From contig NZ_CP045295.1 of assembly GCF_009363095.1 (NCBI RefSeq), positions 2,971,501-3,035,500 on the forward strand: a DNA stretch of 64,000 nucleotides. Direction: 5' to 3'. The notes beneath the pieces are model-generated. The model had not been told where the DNA came from. It searched no databases and saw only the letters and a list, made by a program, of their open reading frames with translations. The position numbers and the translations under genes were made by a program. Source of the DNA: Paenibacillus cellulositrophicus (GTDB lineage: Bacteria; Bacillota; Bacilli; Paenibacillales; Paenibacillaceae). Below, in pieces: positions 50,894 through 59,943 of the stretch (position 1 is the stretch's first letter; every line of letters begins with the position of its first letter).

Positions 50894-53112
50894 TTCCCCG
50901 CTCCTTTCTCCACGGTAAAGTCCTTGACTCCGTAATCCACGATAACCCTCGTGCCGTCCTCATAAGTGGTGGCATATTTCTGGCCGGACAGCTTTTCATG
51001 ACCGATGATCCGCATGCTATACAGCTGGCTCAGTGAATCGAACTTCGCGTATTCCTCCTCGATCCGTCGTTCCCACTTATCGAAACGGCTGCTGTACAAA
51101 AAGTTCGAGGGAGTGTCCTTCAGCTTGCGGGAATCGTCATGGGTCACAAAGAACGAGGGCAGCGCCCCATATTCGATCGCCCGCAAAAATTCGGCATCCT
51201 CATCGTCGCGAAGGTTGCCGTCTCCGAACGTGTAAGGAACGAAGCCATGCAGCACGATCGGGTAAAAGGGAACCGTCTCGTCGATCATGAAATCGTAGCT
51301 CGATTCGGACGGCAGCCCGTCAATGTAATCCGTTTGGCCGAGCGCATAAGCATCCCCCTGGTTGACCGACGCGCTTCCCAGTGCCTCCCGGGTATATTTC
51401 AGCAGCCCGTCGTAGATGGTTTTTGCATATTCCCGGGTTTGGATGCCGGAAGGCTCGTAATCGTTCAGCAGCATCTCGCCGATTCCGCTGAAATGGATGC
51501 CGTCCACGCCAAGCTTCTTCAGCCTGTCTACCGTATCTGCCGCCGTTACCGCCGTATAGGCGGGCTTGGCGATATACCAGCCGTCGTCGACATAGGCGGT
51601 CCCGTCGATCCCCCGGATGGCGTCTGTCTTTCCGGAGAAGGAGGAATGTCCGTCGACCCAGAGGAAGTCCTCGCTGAAGCTGACAGGGACGCCCCGCTCC
51701 TTCATCGCGGAAATGAACGTCTTCGCGGCCGCTTCGCCGCCAAGCGCCGGATCGATCGGAAACCGCTTCTCCATGTTGTAGTCACCTTCATTCTGCCAGC
51801 CGTAGAATATGGTGCGTAATGAAGCGACGCCCTTGCTCTGCAAGGTACTGACGATATCGCCCGCCTGCTCGAAGGTCGTGGCGGCCACATACCGGATTCG
51901 GCCAAAGGCCTTTTCGTAATTGCCGCCCATGATTTTCAGGTATAGCGGCACATGATCCACCGGTTTCAGCGCCTCGGTAAGACGGCCGGTCTCCTGCAGA
52001 TAGCTCCGGTAAGCTCCCGCCATACCGACATAATCCGCGTCCGCGCCGTTCAGGAACCGGTATTCGACCTCCCGGTCCCGGTTCAGCCGTTCCTTCTGAA
52101 CGGCCTTGCTCGGCGCGGCCAGCCGGCTCATCCGGTAGAGATATTCTTCGCGATAGATTTGACTGGAAAATACCTGATAGAATGACGACTTGAGTCCGGG
52201 CGCCATGGCGGATACGTTGGCGGAATCTTCCCCCTTGGTCATGACGGCCAGAAAGGCATGGTCGCCCTTCTTCAACCCGAACACAGGGTAAGCGATGTCT
52301 TCCCTCCGTTCTCCGGTACGCGTCCCATTCTCCTCATTGGTCACCTCGCTGCCGTAAACCTGATGCGAGTAGCCTCGGGTAAGGCTCGCATGCTCCTGAG
52401 CGAAGCGGATGAGTCCTCCAGGGCCGTCGGGAACGAACACATAACCATTCTCTTTAGCGGGTGCGGCTCCAAAATAAGGCAGAACGTCGAGCGAGAACAG
52501 CGCAGACGCTCCTTCCTCCCGAATGCCGGCCGCAGGCACCTTGACCTTGAGGCCGCTGTCCGTCAGCTCATACTGCATGACAAACCCCAACTGTTTGGCG
52601 GGAAACGAGTATTCGATTTGCAGCCCCTCAGGCTTGCGGATCATGGCGATTTGCATGCCGGCCGTCTGGTTGCTCAGCGTCTCCCTGACCGTCTGATCGG
52701 CTCCCTGCGTCCGGACATGGGTCAGCAGAAAAGGGGATTGCAGGTTGGCCAGCAGCTGTCCTTTGACCGTTTCACCGGCCAGCTCCTCCTTGATCGGATT
52801 GCTGGTCCAGCGGTAGCCGGATGCCTTATCCAGCACGGCGATCTGGGTGTTATCCGGGCGGACGTACAGCGCATAATGTTCGTTCTCCAGCACCAGCGCA
52901 TAACCGTCAGCCCCTGCGGCCGGTTTCCAGAGATCGCCCTCATACAGGGCGTCCGGAGTTGGAAGGTTCGCGGCGATGCCCGTTTGGGAGAATCGTTCGG
53001 CTGTCGTTTGCTCCCAAGGCTTGAACACCAGCAGCAGAAGCACGATCAGAAGAGCCAGTGCGATGGCGGCAGGCCATTTTGCTTGGCGGAATCGTCGTTT
53101 GGCAGCGTTAAT
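50890..53112 (-). CDS. DUF5696-type membrane-anchored protein with TIM-barrel-like domain
   Basis: About 740 residues. The frame contains no ATG, GTG or TTG before a GTG at 53043, which falls inside the membrane helix. Upstream in frame are the basic residues AAKRRFRQAKW that belong before a signal anchor, and an ATT codon at 53112 ten bases after GAGGTG. I therefore place the start at ATT (or the preceding ATC). After the anchor, a beta-rich domain (about 65-370, with YVFVPDGPGGLIRFAQ) leads into a TIM-barrel-like domain (about 385-700; MGGNYEKAFGRIRYVAATTFEQ, GVDGIHFSGIGEMLL, SSYDFMIDETVPFYPIVLHG). The fold suggests a glycoside hydrolase, but no activity is established. I recall homologues in Paenibacillus sugar clusters as DUF5696. 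Confidence 0.78.
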   Translation of the reverse strand: MNAAKRRFRQAKWPAAIALALLIVLLLLVFKPWEQTTAERFSQTGIAANLPTPDALYEGDLWKPAAGADGYALVLENEHYALYVRPDNTQIAVLDKASGYRWTSNPIKEELAGETVKGQLLANLQSPFLLTHVRTQGADQTVRETLSNQTAGMQIAMIRKPEGLQIEYSFPAKQLGFVMQYELTDSGLKVKVPAAGIREEGASALFSLDVLPYFGAAPAKENGYVFVPDGPGGLIRFAQEHASLTRGYSHQVYGSEVTNEENGTRTGERREDIAYPVFGLKKGDHAFLAVMTKGEDSANVSAMAPGLKSSFYQVFSSQIYREEYLYRMSRLAAPSKAVQKERLNRDREVEYRFLNGADADYVGMAGAYRSYLQETGRLTEALKPVDHVPLYLKIMGGNYEKAFGRIRYVAATTFEQAGDIVSTLQSKGVASLRTIFYGWQNEGDYNMEKRFPIDPALGGEAAAKTFISAMKERGVPVSFSEDFLWVDGHSSFSGKTDAIRGIDGTAYVDDGWYIAKPAYTAVTAADTVDRLKKLGVDGIHFSGIGEMLLNDYEPSGIQTREYAKTIYDGLLKYTREALGSASVNQGDAYALGQTDYIDGLPSESSYDFMIDETVPFYPIVLHGFVPYTFGDGNLRDDEDAEFLRAIEYGALPSFFVTHDDSRKLKDTPSNFLYSSRFDKWERRIEEEYAKFDSLSQLYSMRIIGHEKLSGQKYATTYEDGTRVIVDYGVKDFTVEKGAGK

Positions 53113-55123
53113 GATAGATGTTCACCTCTTTGTAAAGCTCATAGAAAAAGTCATACAGGTTATAGGACAATCCGAAAATAATGAAGCCGAACATCCAGAT
53201 CGTCAGAATTGCAAACACCGAGATAGCCGAGTTTTTCAGCGTCTCCAGGAAATCGAAGTTGTGGATCACCTGCGTCATCACGATGAACATGACGAGCAGC
53301 CATACGGTCATGATCGTGTTCAATGCATGAATGATGACCGCCTCATCCAGCGATGCGATGTTGGACAGCAGGATCGTCGGGACCGAAAAGAACACATAGG
53401 GCGACAGCGCATAGACGCTGCCCTGAATGACTTCCCGGAACCGGCCCTCCCCGTCCTTGATGCTGCAGACCAGGTAGTTGGCGATGATCCAGGTGACCCA
53501 TGGCAGGGCAAACAGGCCGAGTTCCTTCATCAGATTGACTTCCGAGAGGTCGACAGGATGGAACAAAAACCCGGTGAGATAAACTCTGCACAGCTTGATG
53601 CCGATGACCAGGAGCAGCAGGGAAATCGTGATCCAGGCGGGAATCCTCGCCTCCTTGATTTTGTAGAACCCCTCGTAAGGATGAATCAGGACGTAGCCCA
53701 AATTACGGATGTACGCCAGCGGTTCCTTCCAGGATACCGGCAGCGGACGCCTGCGCAAGGACCAGCGGATGAGGCGATAGCCGAAGTAAACGGCAAGCAT
53801 CACTGCGGCCAGTCCGCCCACCAGGGCGACAAAATGGCGCTGAAGCCATTCCATCCGGATCTGCCAAAAGGCCTTCGAATAGCCGTCGGTATCGAAAGCG
53901 GCTTTCATGTAGCTCAAGGCTTCGTCATTGCGGTCCTCGTGCAAAAACACTTTGCCCAAGCCTTGAAAGGTCCCGTTGTACATATCATTGCGGGCATAGA
54001 CCGCCTCCCAATAAGGCTTGCTCTCTTCGTATTTCCCGTCGGCATACAGTGCGAGCGCCTGAAGCGCGCTGCTGCCGAAAGCGGTACGGACGTATTTATG
54101 GACCGTATTGGTACCGCTGTCGGATATCCAGATCGCATGATCCGAGTCGATGCCGATCCCGGTCGGATAACCGAGCACGCCGTACTGCTGCGTTTCCTTA
54201 TCGATGTCGCCGAACTCGAACATGGCCTCACCGCTGCGGTCATAAAGATTGATGCTCATGGAATCGAGGTCGATATTGTACAGGAAGCCTTCCGGATCAA
54301 CGGCAACGTCGACGATGCCGTGTCCGTTCACCAGCGTCTTGTTTTTAAAAGCGTCCACCCCGCCTGCATTCAGCTTGCGGATCGCTCCCTTCCCTTCCCC
54401 GCCGGCGGTGGCCGTGTACACAAATCCGTCCGGATCGATCGCCACATTCGTAATCGGCTTGGGGAGCGCGCCCTTTTCCTTGGACAGCTGCTCCTTGTTC
54501 AGCACCAGCTTCTTCAGCCAGTTCAGCATCGACTGATCCGCCTTGTTCGCACCGAAATAGCCCATGAATTCGCCTTTCGGATTCAGCCGGACCAGTCCCT
54601 GATACGAGGAATTCAGCTGGATGTACATCACGCCGCGCCGGTCTACGACAAGCTTGACAGGGACAAAATGCTCCGAGCCGAGCAGCGGTGTCTCTGGCTT
54701 CTTGTACTCCCTCTGAAACCGTCCACTCCCGTCAAACACGGCAATCCGCTGATTTCCAGAGTCCGCCACGTATACCTCGTTGTCCGGAGTAACGTATACG
54801 CCCTCCGGTCCAGAGAGCTGACCTTGGCCTTCGGCGTCGCCGAACGTCCGGAGCAGCGTGCCGTCCGGATTCAGCACCGCAATGCGGTCTTTCTTTTTGT
54901 CGGCGATATAGACACGGTCGTCGGCGGCGATATCGAGATCAGCCGGTTCACCGAAATCGGCGGAGATGGCCCCGGCCGGACGGTATATCGGCTGGATGCG
55001 GAACCAGGACGCCTGGTTCGAGTCATAGTAGGATGTCATATATGGAGGTTTGGCCATGGCGGTACCCGGCAGGGACGTCAAGACGGCCATAAAGACTAGC
55101 AGTAATGGAAACCATTTTTTCAT
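53108..55123 (-). CDS. NHL beta-propeller fused to a YIP1-like membrane domain
   Basis: A 671-residue protein. Signal peptide MKKWFPLLLVFMAVLTSLPGTAMA. An NHL-type propeller follows (about 40-330) with repeated blades such as LDIAADDRVYIADKKKDRIAVLNPDGTLLRTFG and VYVTPDNEVYVADSGNQRIAVFDGSG. A TPR-like stretch (about 335-400) precedes one membrane span near 415-435 and a YIP1-like bundle of about five helices (about 465-670). So a secreted propeller is tethered to a polytopic membrane domain. The ATG at 55123 has AAAGGAAG; an ATG at 55150 overlaps the preceding stop but lacks a site. Position between two permease pairs suggests a role in substrate capture or transporter assembly. The function is unknown. 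Confidence 0.82.
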   Translation of the reverse strand: MKKWFPLLLVFMAVLTSLPGTAMAKPPYMTSYYDSNQASWFRIQPIYRPAGAISADFGEPADLDIAADDRVYIADKKKDRIAVLNPDGTLLRTFGDAEGQGQLSGPEGVYVTPDNEVYVADSGNQRIAVFDGSGRFQREYKKPETPLLGSEHFVPVKLVVDRRGVMYIQLNSSYQGLVRLNPKGEFMGYFGANKADQSMLNWLKKLVLNKEQLSKEKGALPKPITNVAIDPDGFVYTATAGGEGKGAIRKLNAGGVDAFKNKTLVNGHGIVDVAVDPEGFLYNIDLDSMSINLYDRSGEAMFEFGDIDKETQQYGVLGYPTGIGIDSDHAIWISDSGTNTVHKYVRTAFGSSALQALALYADGKYEESKPYWEAVYARNDMYNGTFQGLGKVFLHEDRNDEALSYMKAAFDTDGYSKAFWQIRMEWLQRHFVALVGGLAAVMLAVYFGYRLIRWSLRRRPLPVSWKEPLAYIRNLGYVLIHPYEGFYKIKEARIPAWITISLLLLVIGIKLCRVYLTGFLFHPVDLSEVNLMKELGLFALPWVTWIIANYLVCSIKDGEGRFREVIQGSVYALSPYVFFSVPTILLSNIASLDEAVIIHALNTIMTVWLLVMFIVMTQVIHNFDFLETLKNSAISVFAILTIWMFGFIIFGLSYNLYDFFYELYKEVNIYH

Positions 55124-55149
55124 CGTTCCGACTTCCTTTGCTGATGACA

Positions 55150-56016
55150 TTACTTGATACCGGAATGGACCATCGTCTCAAGCACTCTGCGCTGAAAGAG
55201 CAGGAAAATGATCAGATTCGGGATGAAAATAAGCAGCCCGGCCGCCGCCGCCATGTTCTGCCCCGCCACGTTGTTCTGCAAACCGCTCAGCAGGCTGTTG
55301 ACGTAGAAAGCGAGCGTCCGCATCGTCTCCTTTTGCATGAACAGGGTTGAAGTCTCCACGTCTCCCCATACGCCCTGGAACGTCAAAATCGAGATAGTCG
55401 CGATCGCCGGGACGGACAGAGGCAGAATCATGCGCACGAAGATGCCGACATGCCCCGCGCCGTCGATCCGGGCCGCCTCCATCAGATCGCTCGGAATTTG
55501 CGAGATGAAGCCGACGAGCATAAACACCGCGACGGGCGATGCAAGCGCCGGCAGGATATGCCCGAGATACGTATTGTTCAGCCCGATGCCGTTGATGACG
55601 AGATATCTCGGAATGGATACCGTTTCGGGCGCGAACATCAAGGACAGGGTAATCAGCGACATGATGAGCTGTTTGAAATGGAATTGGTATTTGGCCAGAA
55701 CATAAGCCGCCATCGTACTGACCACCACGACGCTGACCAGTGTCAGCGAAACGACAATTAGGCTGTTGAACAAATACCGTGTGAACGGCACCGTCGCATT
55801 GGACGCATGCAGAAAGAGCGTTTCGAAATTGTGCAGGGTCGGATGCCGGACGAAAAACCGCGGCGGAAATAGGAACAGCTCGTTTTGCGGCTTAAACGCA
55901 TGGTTGAAGATGAAGACGATCGGCAGCGACATGAACAAGGCCAAGGCGGTAAAAAGCGTGATCAGAATGACCTGAAAGGGCGAAGCCGTGCGGAGCCGGC
56001 GCAATTTGGGCATCAT
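55150..56016 (-). CDS. CUT1 ABC permease (MalG type), first pair
   Basis: A 288-residue permease with six helices. The EAA loop SDLMEAARIDGAGHVGIFVRMILPLS (about 178-203) is intact, and the C-terminus RRVLETMVHSGIK is typical. The tandem ATG at 56016 follows GGAGG, located inside the 3' end of the preceding permease gene. It forms a channel with the gene at 56021-56992. Confidence 0.92.
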   Translation of the reverse strand: MMPKLRRLRTASPFQVILITLFTALALFMSLPIVFIFNHAFKPQNELFLFPPRFFVRHPTLHNFETLFLHASNATVPFTRYLFNSLIVVSLTLVSVVVVSTMAAYVLAKYQFHFKQLIMSLITLSLMFAPETVSIPRYLVINGIGLNNTYLGHILPALASPVAVFMLVGFISQIPSDLMEAARIDGAGHVGIFVRMILPLSVPAIATISILTFQGVWGDVETSTLFMQKETMRTLAFYVNSLLSGLQNNVAGQNMAAAAGLLIFIPNLIIFLLFQRRVLETMVHSGIK

Positions 56017-56020
56017 GGGC

Positions 56021-56992
56021 TTACAGTTCCTCCTTCGAGTTAAACATCCGGTAGGCAAACCTCATCACGAAGTAACTGAGGAGCAGCAAAATAACTGAAA
56101 CCGCTGAAGCATAGCCGAGTTCGAACCGGATGAACGCGTAATCGTCGACATGGTTGATGATGAGGTGCCCCGCGTACTGCGGCGTAATCGCCATCCCGGT
56201 CAACTGGGTTGAAATGCTGCCGGCCTTCAGGGTCGAAACGATCGTCATGACGGCGCTGAACAGCATTTGCGGTTTCATGGACGGCACGGTAATGTAGAAC
56301 ACTTCCTGCAGCCGGTTCGATATCCCGTCGATCCGTCCAGCTTCATACAGCTCCCGGTTGACCGTCTGCAGACCCGCCAGCATCGCCAGAAATCCTACGC
56401 TGAAGCTCATCCAGAGGGATACCAGAATCATGATGTTCAGCAGGTACTTCGGATCCTGCAGCCAAGTTACCGGGGAATCGATCCAGCCCATATTCAGCAG
56501 GAAGTTGTTCAAATAGCCGACGCGGTCGCCGCTGAAAGCGGCAATCCAGACGACCGTCAGCGCCACGCCGCCCGCCATCGACGGCGCATAGAACACCAGC
56601 GTGTAATAATCGCGCACCTTCATCGGCAGCTGATGAATGAGCCAGGCAAACAGGAAAGACAGCATATACCCGCCCGGTCCGACGATCAGCGCGAATACGA
56701 ACGTGTTCGGAAGCGCCTTGGTCAGAAAAATAATGTCCTGCGTAAACAGCGCGATAAAGTTGTCAAAGCCGATAAAATGCAGCTTGCTGAATCCGTCGTA
56801 GGACGTGAAGCTGAGCGTCGCAGCCATCACGACCGGAATGACGATAAAGACGAGAAAGCAGATGAGAAAAGGAGCCAGGAACGCGTAGCAGAACGCATCC
56901 TTCTTCAAATCCAGTACAAACCGTTTCAGCTTGACCGCTACCGGGGATGGCGGCTTCGCGGCGGGCAAAGCGGGCGTAACTTCTGGTTTCAC
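56021..56992 (-). CDS. CUT1 ABC permease (MalF type), first pair
   Basis: A 323-residue permease with a proline/alanine-rich N-terminal extension and six helices beginning near AFCYAFLAPFLICFLVFIVIPVV. The EAA loop NRELYEAGRIDGISNRLQEVFYITVP (about 214-239) keeps the core G.IDG but reads EAGRIDG instead of EAA.IDG, as in many MalF-type subunits. GTG start at 56992 overlaps the stop of the fused binding protein (GTGA). Confidence 0.92.
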   Translation of the reverse strand: MKPEVTPALPAAKPPSPVAVKLKRFVLDLKKDAFCYAFLAPFLICFLVFIVIPVVMAATLSFTSYDGFSKLHFIGFDNFIALFTQDIIFLTKALPNTFVFALIVGPGGYMLSFLFAWLIHQLPMKVRDYYTLVFYAPSMAGGVALTVVWIAAFSGDRVGYLNNFLLNMGWIDSPVTWLQDPKYLLNIMILVSLWMSFSVGFLAMLAGLQTVNRELYEAGRIDGISNRLQEVFYITVPSMKPQMLFSAVMTIVSTLKAGSISTQLTGMAITPQYAGHLIINHVDDYAFIRFELGYASAVSVILLLLSYFVMRFAYRMFNSKEEL

Positions 56993-59943
56993 GGCTTAGC
57001 CTCCTCCCAGTTAAAAGGTTCGGTAATCTGCGGCACGCGCAAGTTTCCTCCCGCAATGCCGAAATTCCGCTGCCTGCGGTCCATCTCCCGCTGCAGCGAC
57101 AGGCTGGCCTCTTCCAGCGATTCGCTCGCCGGCACGCCGTCAAATACCGTCTTGTTCCAGGCGAAATCCATTTCACGGGCCAGGAAGTAGTATCCTGGAA
57201 CATTGGGCAGGTTCGCCGCCCAGCGAGCCTGTTCCCGGATCGCTTTCAGGTCTTCGGACGGCCAGCTCAGCGACTTCATCGCCTCGACATTGGCCGTATT
57301 CCAGCGGTACTCGATGCCGTAGTACGACTCCATATCCCCGGCATACCTCGACTGGACATCCGCGGAAGTCCACCATTTCAGAAACTGCCAGGCCGCATCC
57401 TTCTTGTCGCTCTTCTTCATGATCATGGCCGTGGACAGTCCTTGCGGCGACCAGCGGGCCACTTGACCGTCCGGCTGCTTGATCCCCGGCAGGGGCGCAA
57501 CTTTCCAGTGCCCCGTGATCTCAGGCGCAGCCACCTGCAGCTGCACGTACGTGTTGAAGTCGGATATGCCGATCGGGATATCCCCGTCACGGAAATGCTG
57601 GAAGAATGCCGGTATGTCGATCGGCAGGTTGAATTTGGTGTACAGCTGCGTCCACTGCTTGAATGCCTTTTGCCCCGATTCGCTGAACAGGCTGGACTTC
57701 AGCCCGTCGGGCGTATACGGCGATGCGCCGTTTTCGAGAAAGAGGGTGGCGAAATCCGCCTTCGGAACATTCATCGTCATGCCGTTCTCCTGCAGCGTCG
57801 GCAGGATGTCAAACACGTCGTCCCAAGTGTCCGGGGCCTTCAACCCCAGGCTCTCGAAAATATCCGAGCGGTAAAACAGCAGCTGGAAGTTCTGCACCTC
57901 CGGCAGGCCGTAAGTGCCGCCGTTGTAAGTCAGGGCCCTCGTTGCGCCCGGTATGAAGCGTTTCATGACATCGGCGAATCCCGGATAGGAGGACAGGTCC
58001 TGAACGGCGTCCCGCATCGCATAATCAGCCGGTGTGGCCTCTGCCAGCCCAAGCGCCACGTCGGGCACGTCGCCGGCGGCATTGCCCAGAATCAGCATGT
58101 TGGGATTCGGCATAAGATTAATGTTGACCTGAATCCCCGTTTTCGGCGTGAAATCCTGGCTCACCAGCTCCCGCAGCTCATCAACGTAATCGCGGCCGCG
58201 GCCGACCCAGATCTCCAGCGCCCCGTCCTTCTTCTCCCCGTCCAGGTCGTAATCCATCGTAAAGGAACGGGCGAAGTCTGCGATGGAATACGGAATCCGG
58301 GAGAGCGCCGTTGGCTCTTTGAGGCCGGTTCGGGCATCCGGCGTCCGTACCACGAAATAATCGAGCATCAGCGGCTGCTGGGTCAGCGTGGACATCCAGG
58401 TGCCGATGTTGGCCTGGATCGTGGAGAAGTCATTCACCTTGTTCGGAACGTTGTTGACGTCGGCCGTCATCTCTTCCAGCATGCTCACCGCTGAAGCAAT
58501 CGCTTGCGACAGGTCGGAGCTGCCTTCATTGACGCGGTTAATGTAGTCCCGGATCAGCTTCAGGCGGTCGATCAAGGATTGAAGCGTTTTGCCCGCATTG
58601 GGATCGTATTTATTCATGTCCCAGGTACGGCTGGCATCCAGGTTGGCATCCGAGGCGCTTTTGCTGTAATTGCCGGTGATGAGCCGGATATGGCGGTCGA
58701 AATCCGAAATTTGCGCCAGGGTATCCTTCAGTGCGATCAGAATCGGCTGCATCGTGCTTGAATCGGCCGTCATTCGCATCGTGTGGGTCCCTTTGTTCAG
58801 GTAAAACTGATAGGGCCTGCCTTCCGCATCCGATATCGCCGAGATTTCAAATTCCTTGTGATACGCCAGACCGTAATGAAGCAGCTCCTCGAACGGGACT
58901 TTTCCGTCGATTTCGATCGTCCGATACGCTTTGAATCCTGATCTGTAGTTTTGGAAGTTTTTCAGATCGATGACGTACCAGCCGTCGGCCGGAACCTCAA
59001 AGCTCCACTCCACCCACTCGCCCGGCTGCTTCCAACGGTTCCCTCCGAGCACGTTATAGGTGATGCGGCCCTTGGGATCCGGTGAAATGTACGGCTCCGA
59101 CCAGCGGTCCGTCTGAATGGACAGGCTCGACTTGCGCTGGAACTGCTCGGCTTCCGTCTGCTTGAACCAGCTCTCTTGGTCCTTCATGGCGGGCTGCTGC
59201 TTGACGTATTCCGCATAGGCCGCGATCGGCTGCTGGGTCCGGAAATAGATGTCCCGGATCGCGACCGCCCCCCTCTCTCCGGTCAACCGGAGCGTGTGCT
59301 GCCCGGGCTCAAGCCGGTACAGAAACGGCCGGGAAGAAGCCGAATAATCGCTTGCCGCCTTGTCCGTCCATTCGGGGAGTTCAATCTGCTGGGGACGGAC
59401 CTGCATCCCGATTTCGTTGACTTCGTATGGATACTTCGCGTCCTTCCACATCCGTTCCAGCTCGATGCGCTCTGATTCCGCGAAGGGGTATTGTCCGTCG
59501 ATCATGGCCCCGCGGATCACGGAGCTTCCGCTGCCCGGCAGCGCCTTATAGTCCAAATGGAGCTCATACCAGCCAGCCTCGGGGACCGTAAAGGTCCATT
59601 CCACCCAGCCGGATTCGTTGCTCCAGCTCAGCATGCTTCGACCGCTCTCGGCCTCCTTGGCCAGGTCCGCATCGGTGGATGCCGCCTTGTAATTGACCGG
59701 ATCGAGCCGAATGGACCTCTCTTCCGCAGCGGCATATTCACCTTCCGGCCCCTTCATGAGCTGGGCGTAAGGGAGCTCGCCTTCCTTGCTTGCCAGATCA
59801 AGCAGGTCGGCGGCGGTGACGCTGGTGGAGTAAATCACAGGCTCATCGGCTGAGAGCCAGCGGACAAGTCCGAACAGAAGTGCGGCAATGATCAGCAGTC
59901 TCAGGGAAATGCGCGCGAAGCGGGGCAAGGTGCGTTTCTTCAT
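56989..59943 (-). CDS. Membrane-anchored fusion: two carbohydrate-binding-like modules plus ABC solute-binding domain
   Basis: A 984-residue protein. The N-terminus is a signal anchor (SLRLLIIAALLFGLVRWL) without lipobox cysteine. Two similar beta-sandwich modules follow: about 85-235 (SGWVEWTFTVPEAGWYELHLDY, GQHTLRLTGERGAVAIRDIYF) and about 280-410 (GEWVEWSFEVPADGWYVIDLKN, GTHTMRMTADSSTMQPILIAL). A helical linker comes next (about 430-550), then a family 1 solute-binding domain (about 595-960; LEIWVGRGRDYVDELRELVSQDF, NGGTYGLPEVQNFQLLFYRSDIFESLGLKAPDTW). Binding protein and polymer-binding modules are thus one chain, roughly twice the usual length of a binding protein. Overlaps the ATPase gene (four bases) and the first permease. 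Confidence 0.88.
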   Translation of the reverse strand: MKKRTLPRFARISLRLLIIAALLFGLVRWLSADEPVIYSTSVTAADLLDLASKEGELPYAQLMKGPEGEYAAAEERSIRLDPVNYKAASTDADLAKEAESGRSMLSWSNESGWVEWTFTVPEAGWYELHLDYKALPGSGSSVIRGAMIDGQYPFAESERIELERMWKDAKYPYEVNEIGMQVRPQQIELPEWTDKAASDYSASSRPFLYRLEPGQHTLRLTGERGAVAIRDIYFRTQQPIAAYAEYVKQQPAMKDQESWFKQTEAEQFQRKSSLSIQTDRWSEPYISPDPKGRITYNVLGGNRWKQPGEWVEWSFEVPADGWYVIDLKNFQNYRSGFKAYRTIEIDGKVPFEELLHYGLAYHKEFEISAISDAEGRPYQFYLNKGTHTMRMTADSSTMQPILIALKDTLAQISDFDRHIRLITGNYSKSASDANLDASRTWDMNKYDPNAGKTLQSLIDRLKLIRDYINRVNEGSSDLSQAIASAVSMLEEMTADVNNVPNKVNDFSTIQANIGTWMSTLTQQPLMLDYFVVRTPDARTGLKEPTALSRIPYSIADFARSFTMDYDLDGEKKDGALEIWVGRGRDYVDELRELVSQDFTPKTGIQVNINLMPNPNMLILGNAAGDVPDVALGLAEATPADYAMRDAVQDLSSYPGFADVMKRFIPGATRALTYNGGTYGLPEVQNFQLLFYRSDIFESLGLKAPDTWDDVFDILPTLQENGMTMNVPKADFATLFLENGASPYTPDGLKSSLFSESGQKAFKQWTQLYTKFNLPIDIPAFFQHFRDGDIPIGISDFNTYVQLQVAAPEITGHWKVAPLPGIKQPDGQVARWSPQGLSTAMIMKKSDKKDAAWQFLKWWTSADVQSRYAGDMESYYGIEYRWNTANVEAMKSLSWPSEDLKAIREQARWAANLPNVPGYYFLAREMDFAWNKTVFDGVPASESLEEASLSLQREMDRRQRNFGIAGGNLRVPQITEPFNWEEAKP

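Noticed and set aside
52976-55099. A 707-codon open frame on the plus strand
   Set aside because: Mirror of the NHL-YIP1 gene; no ribosome site or domain, and the opposite strand shows propeller repeats and membrane helices.
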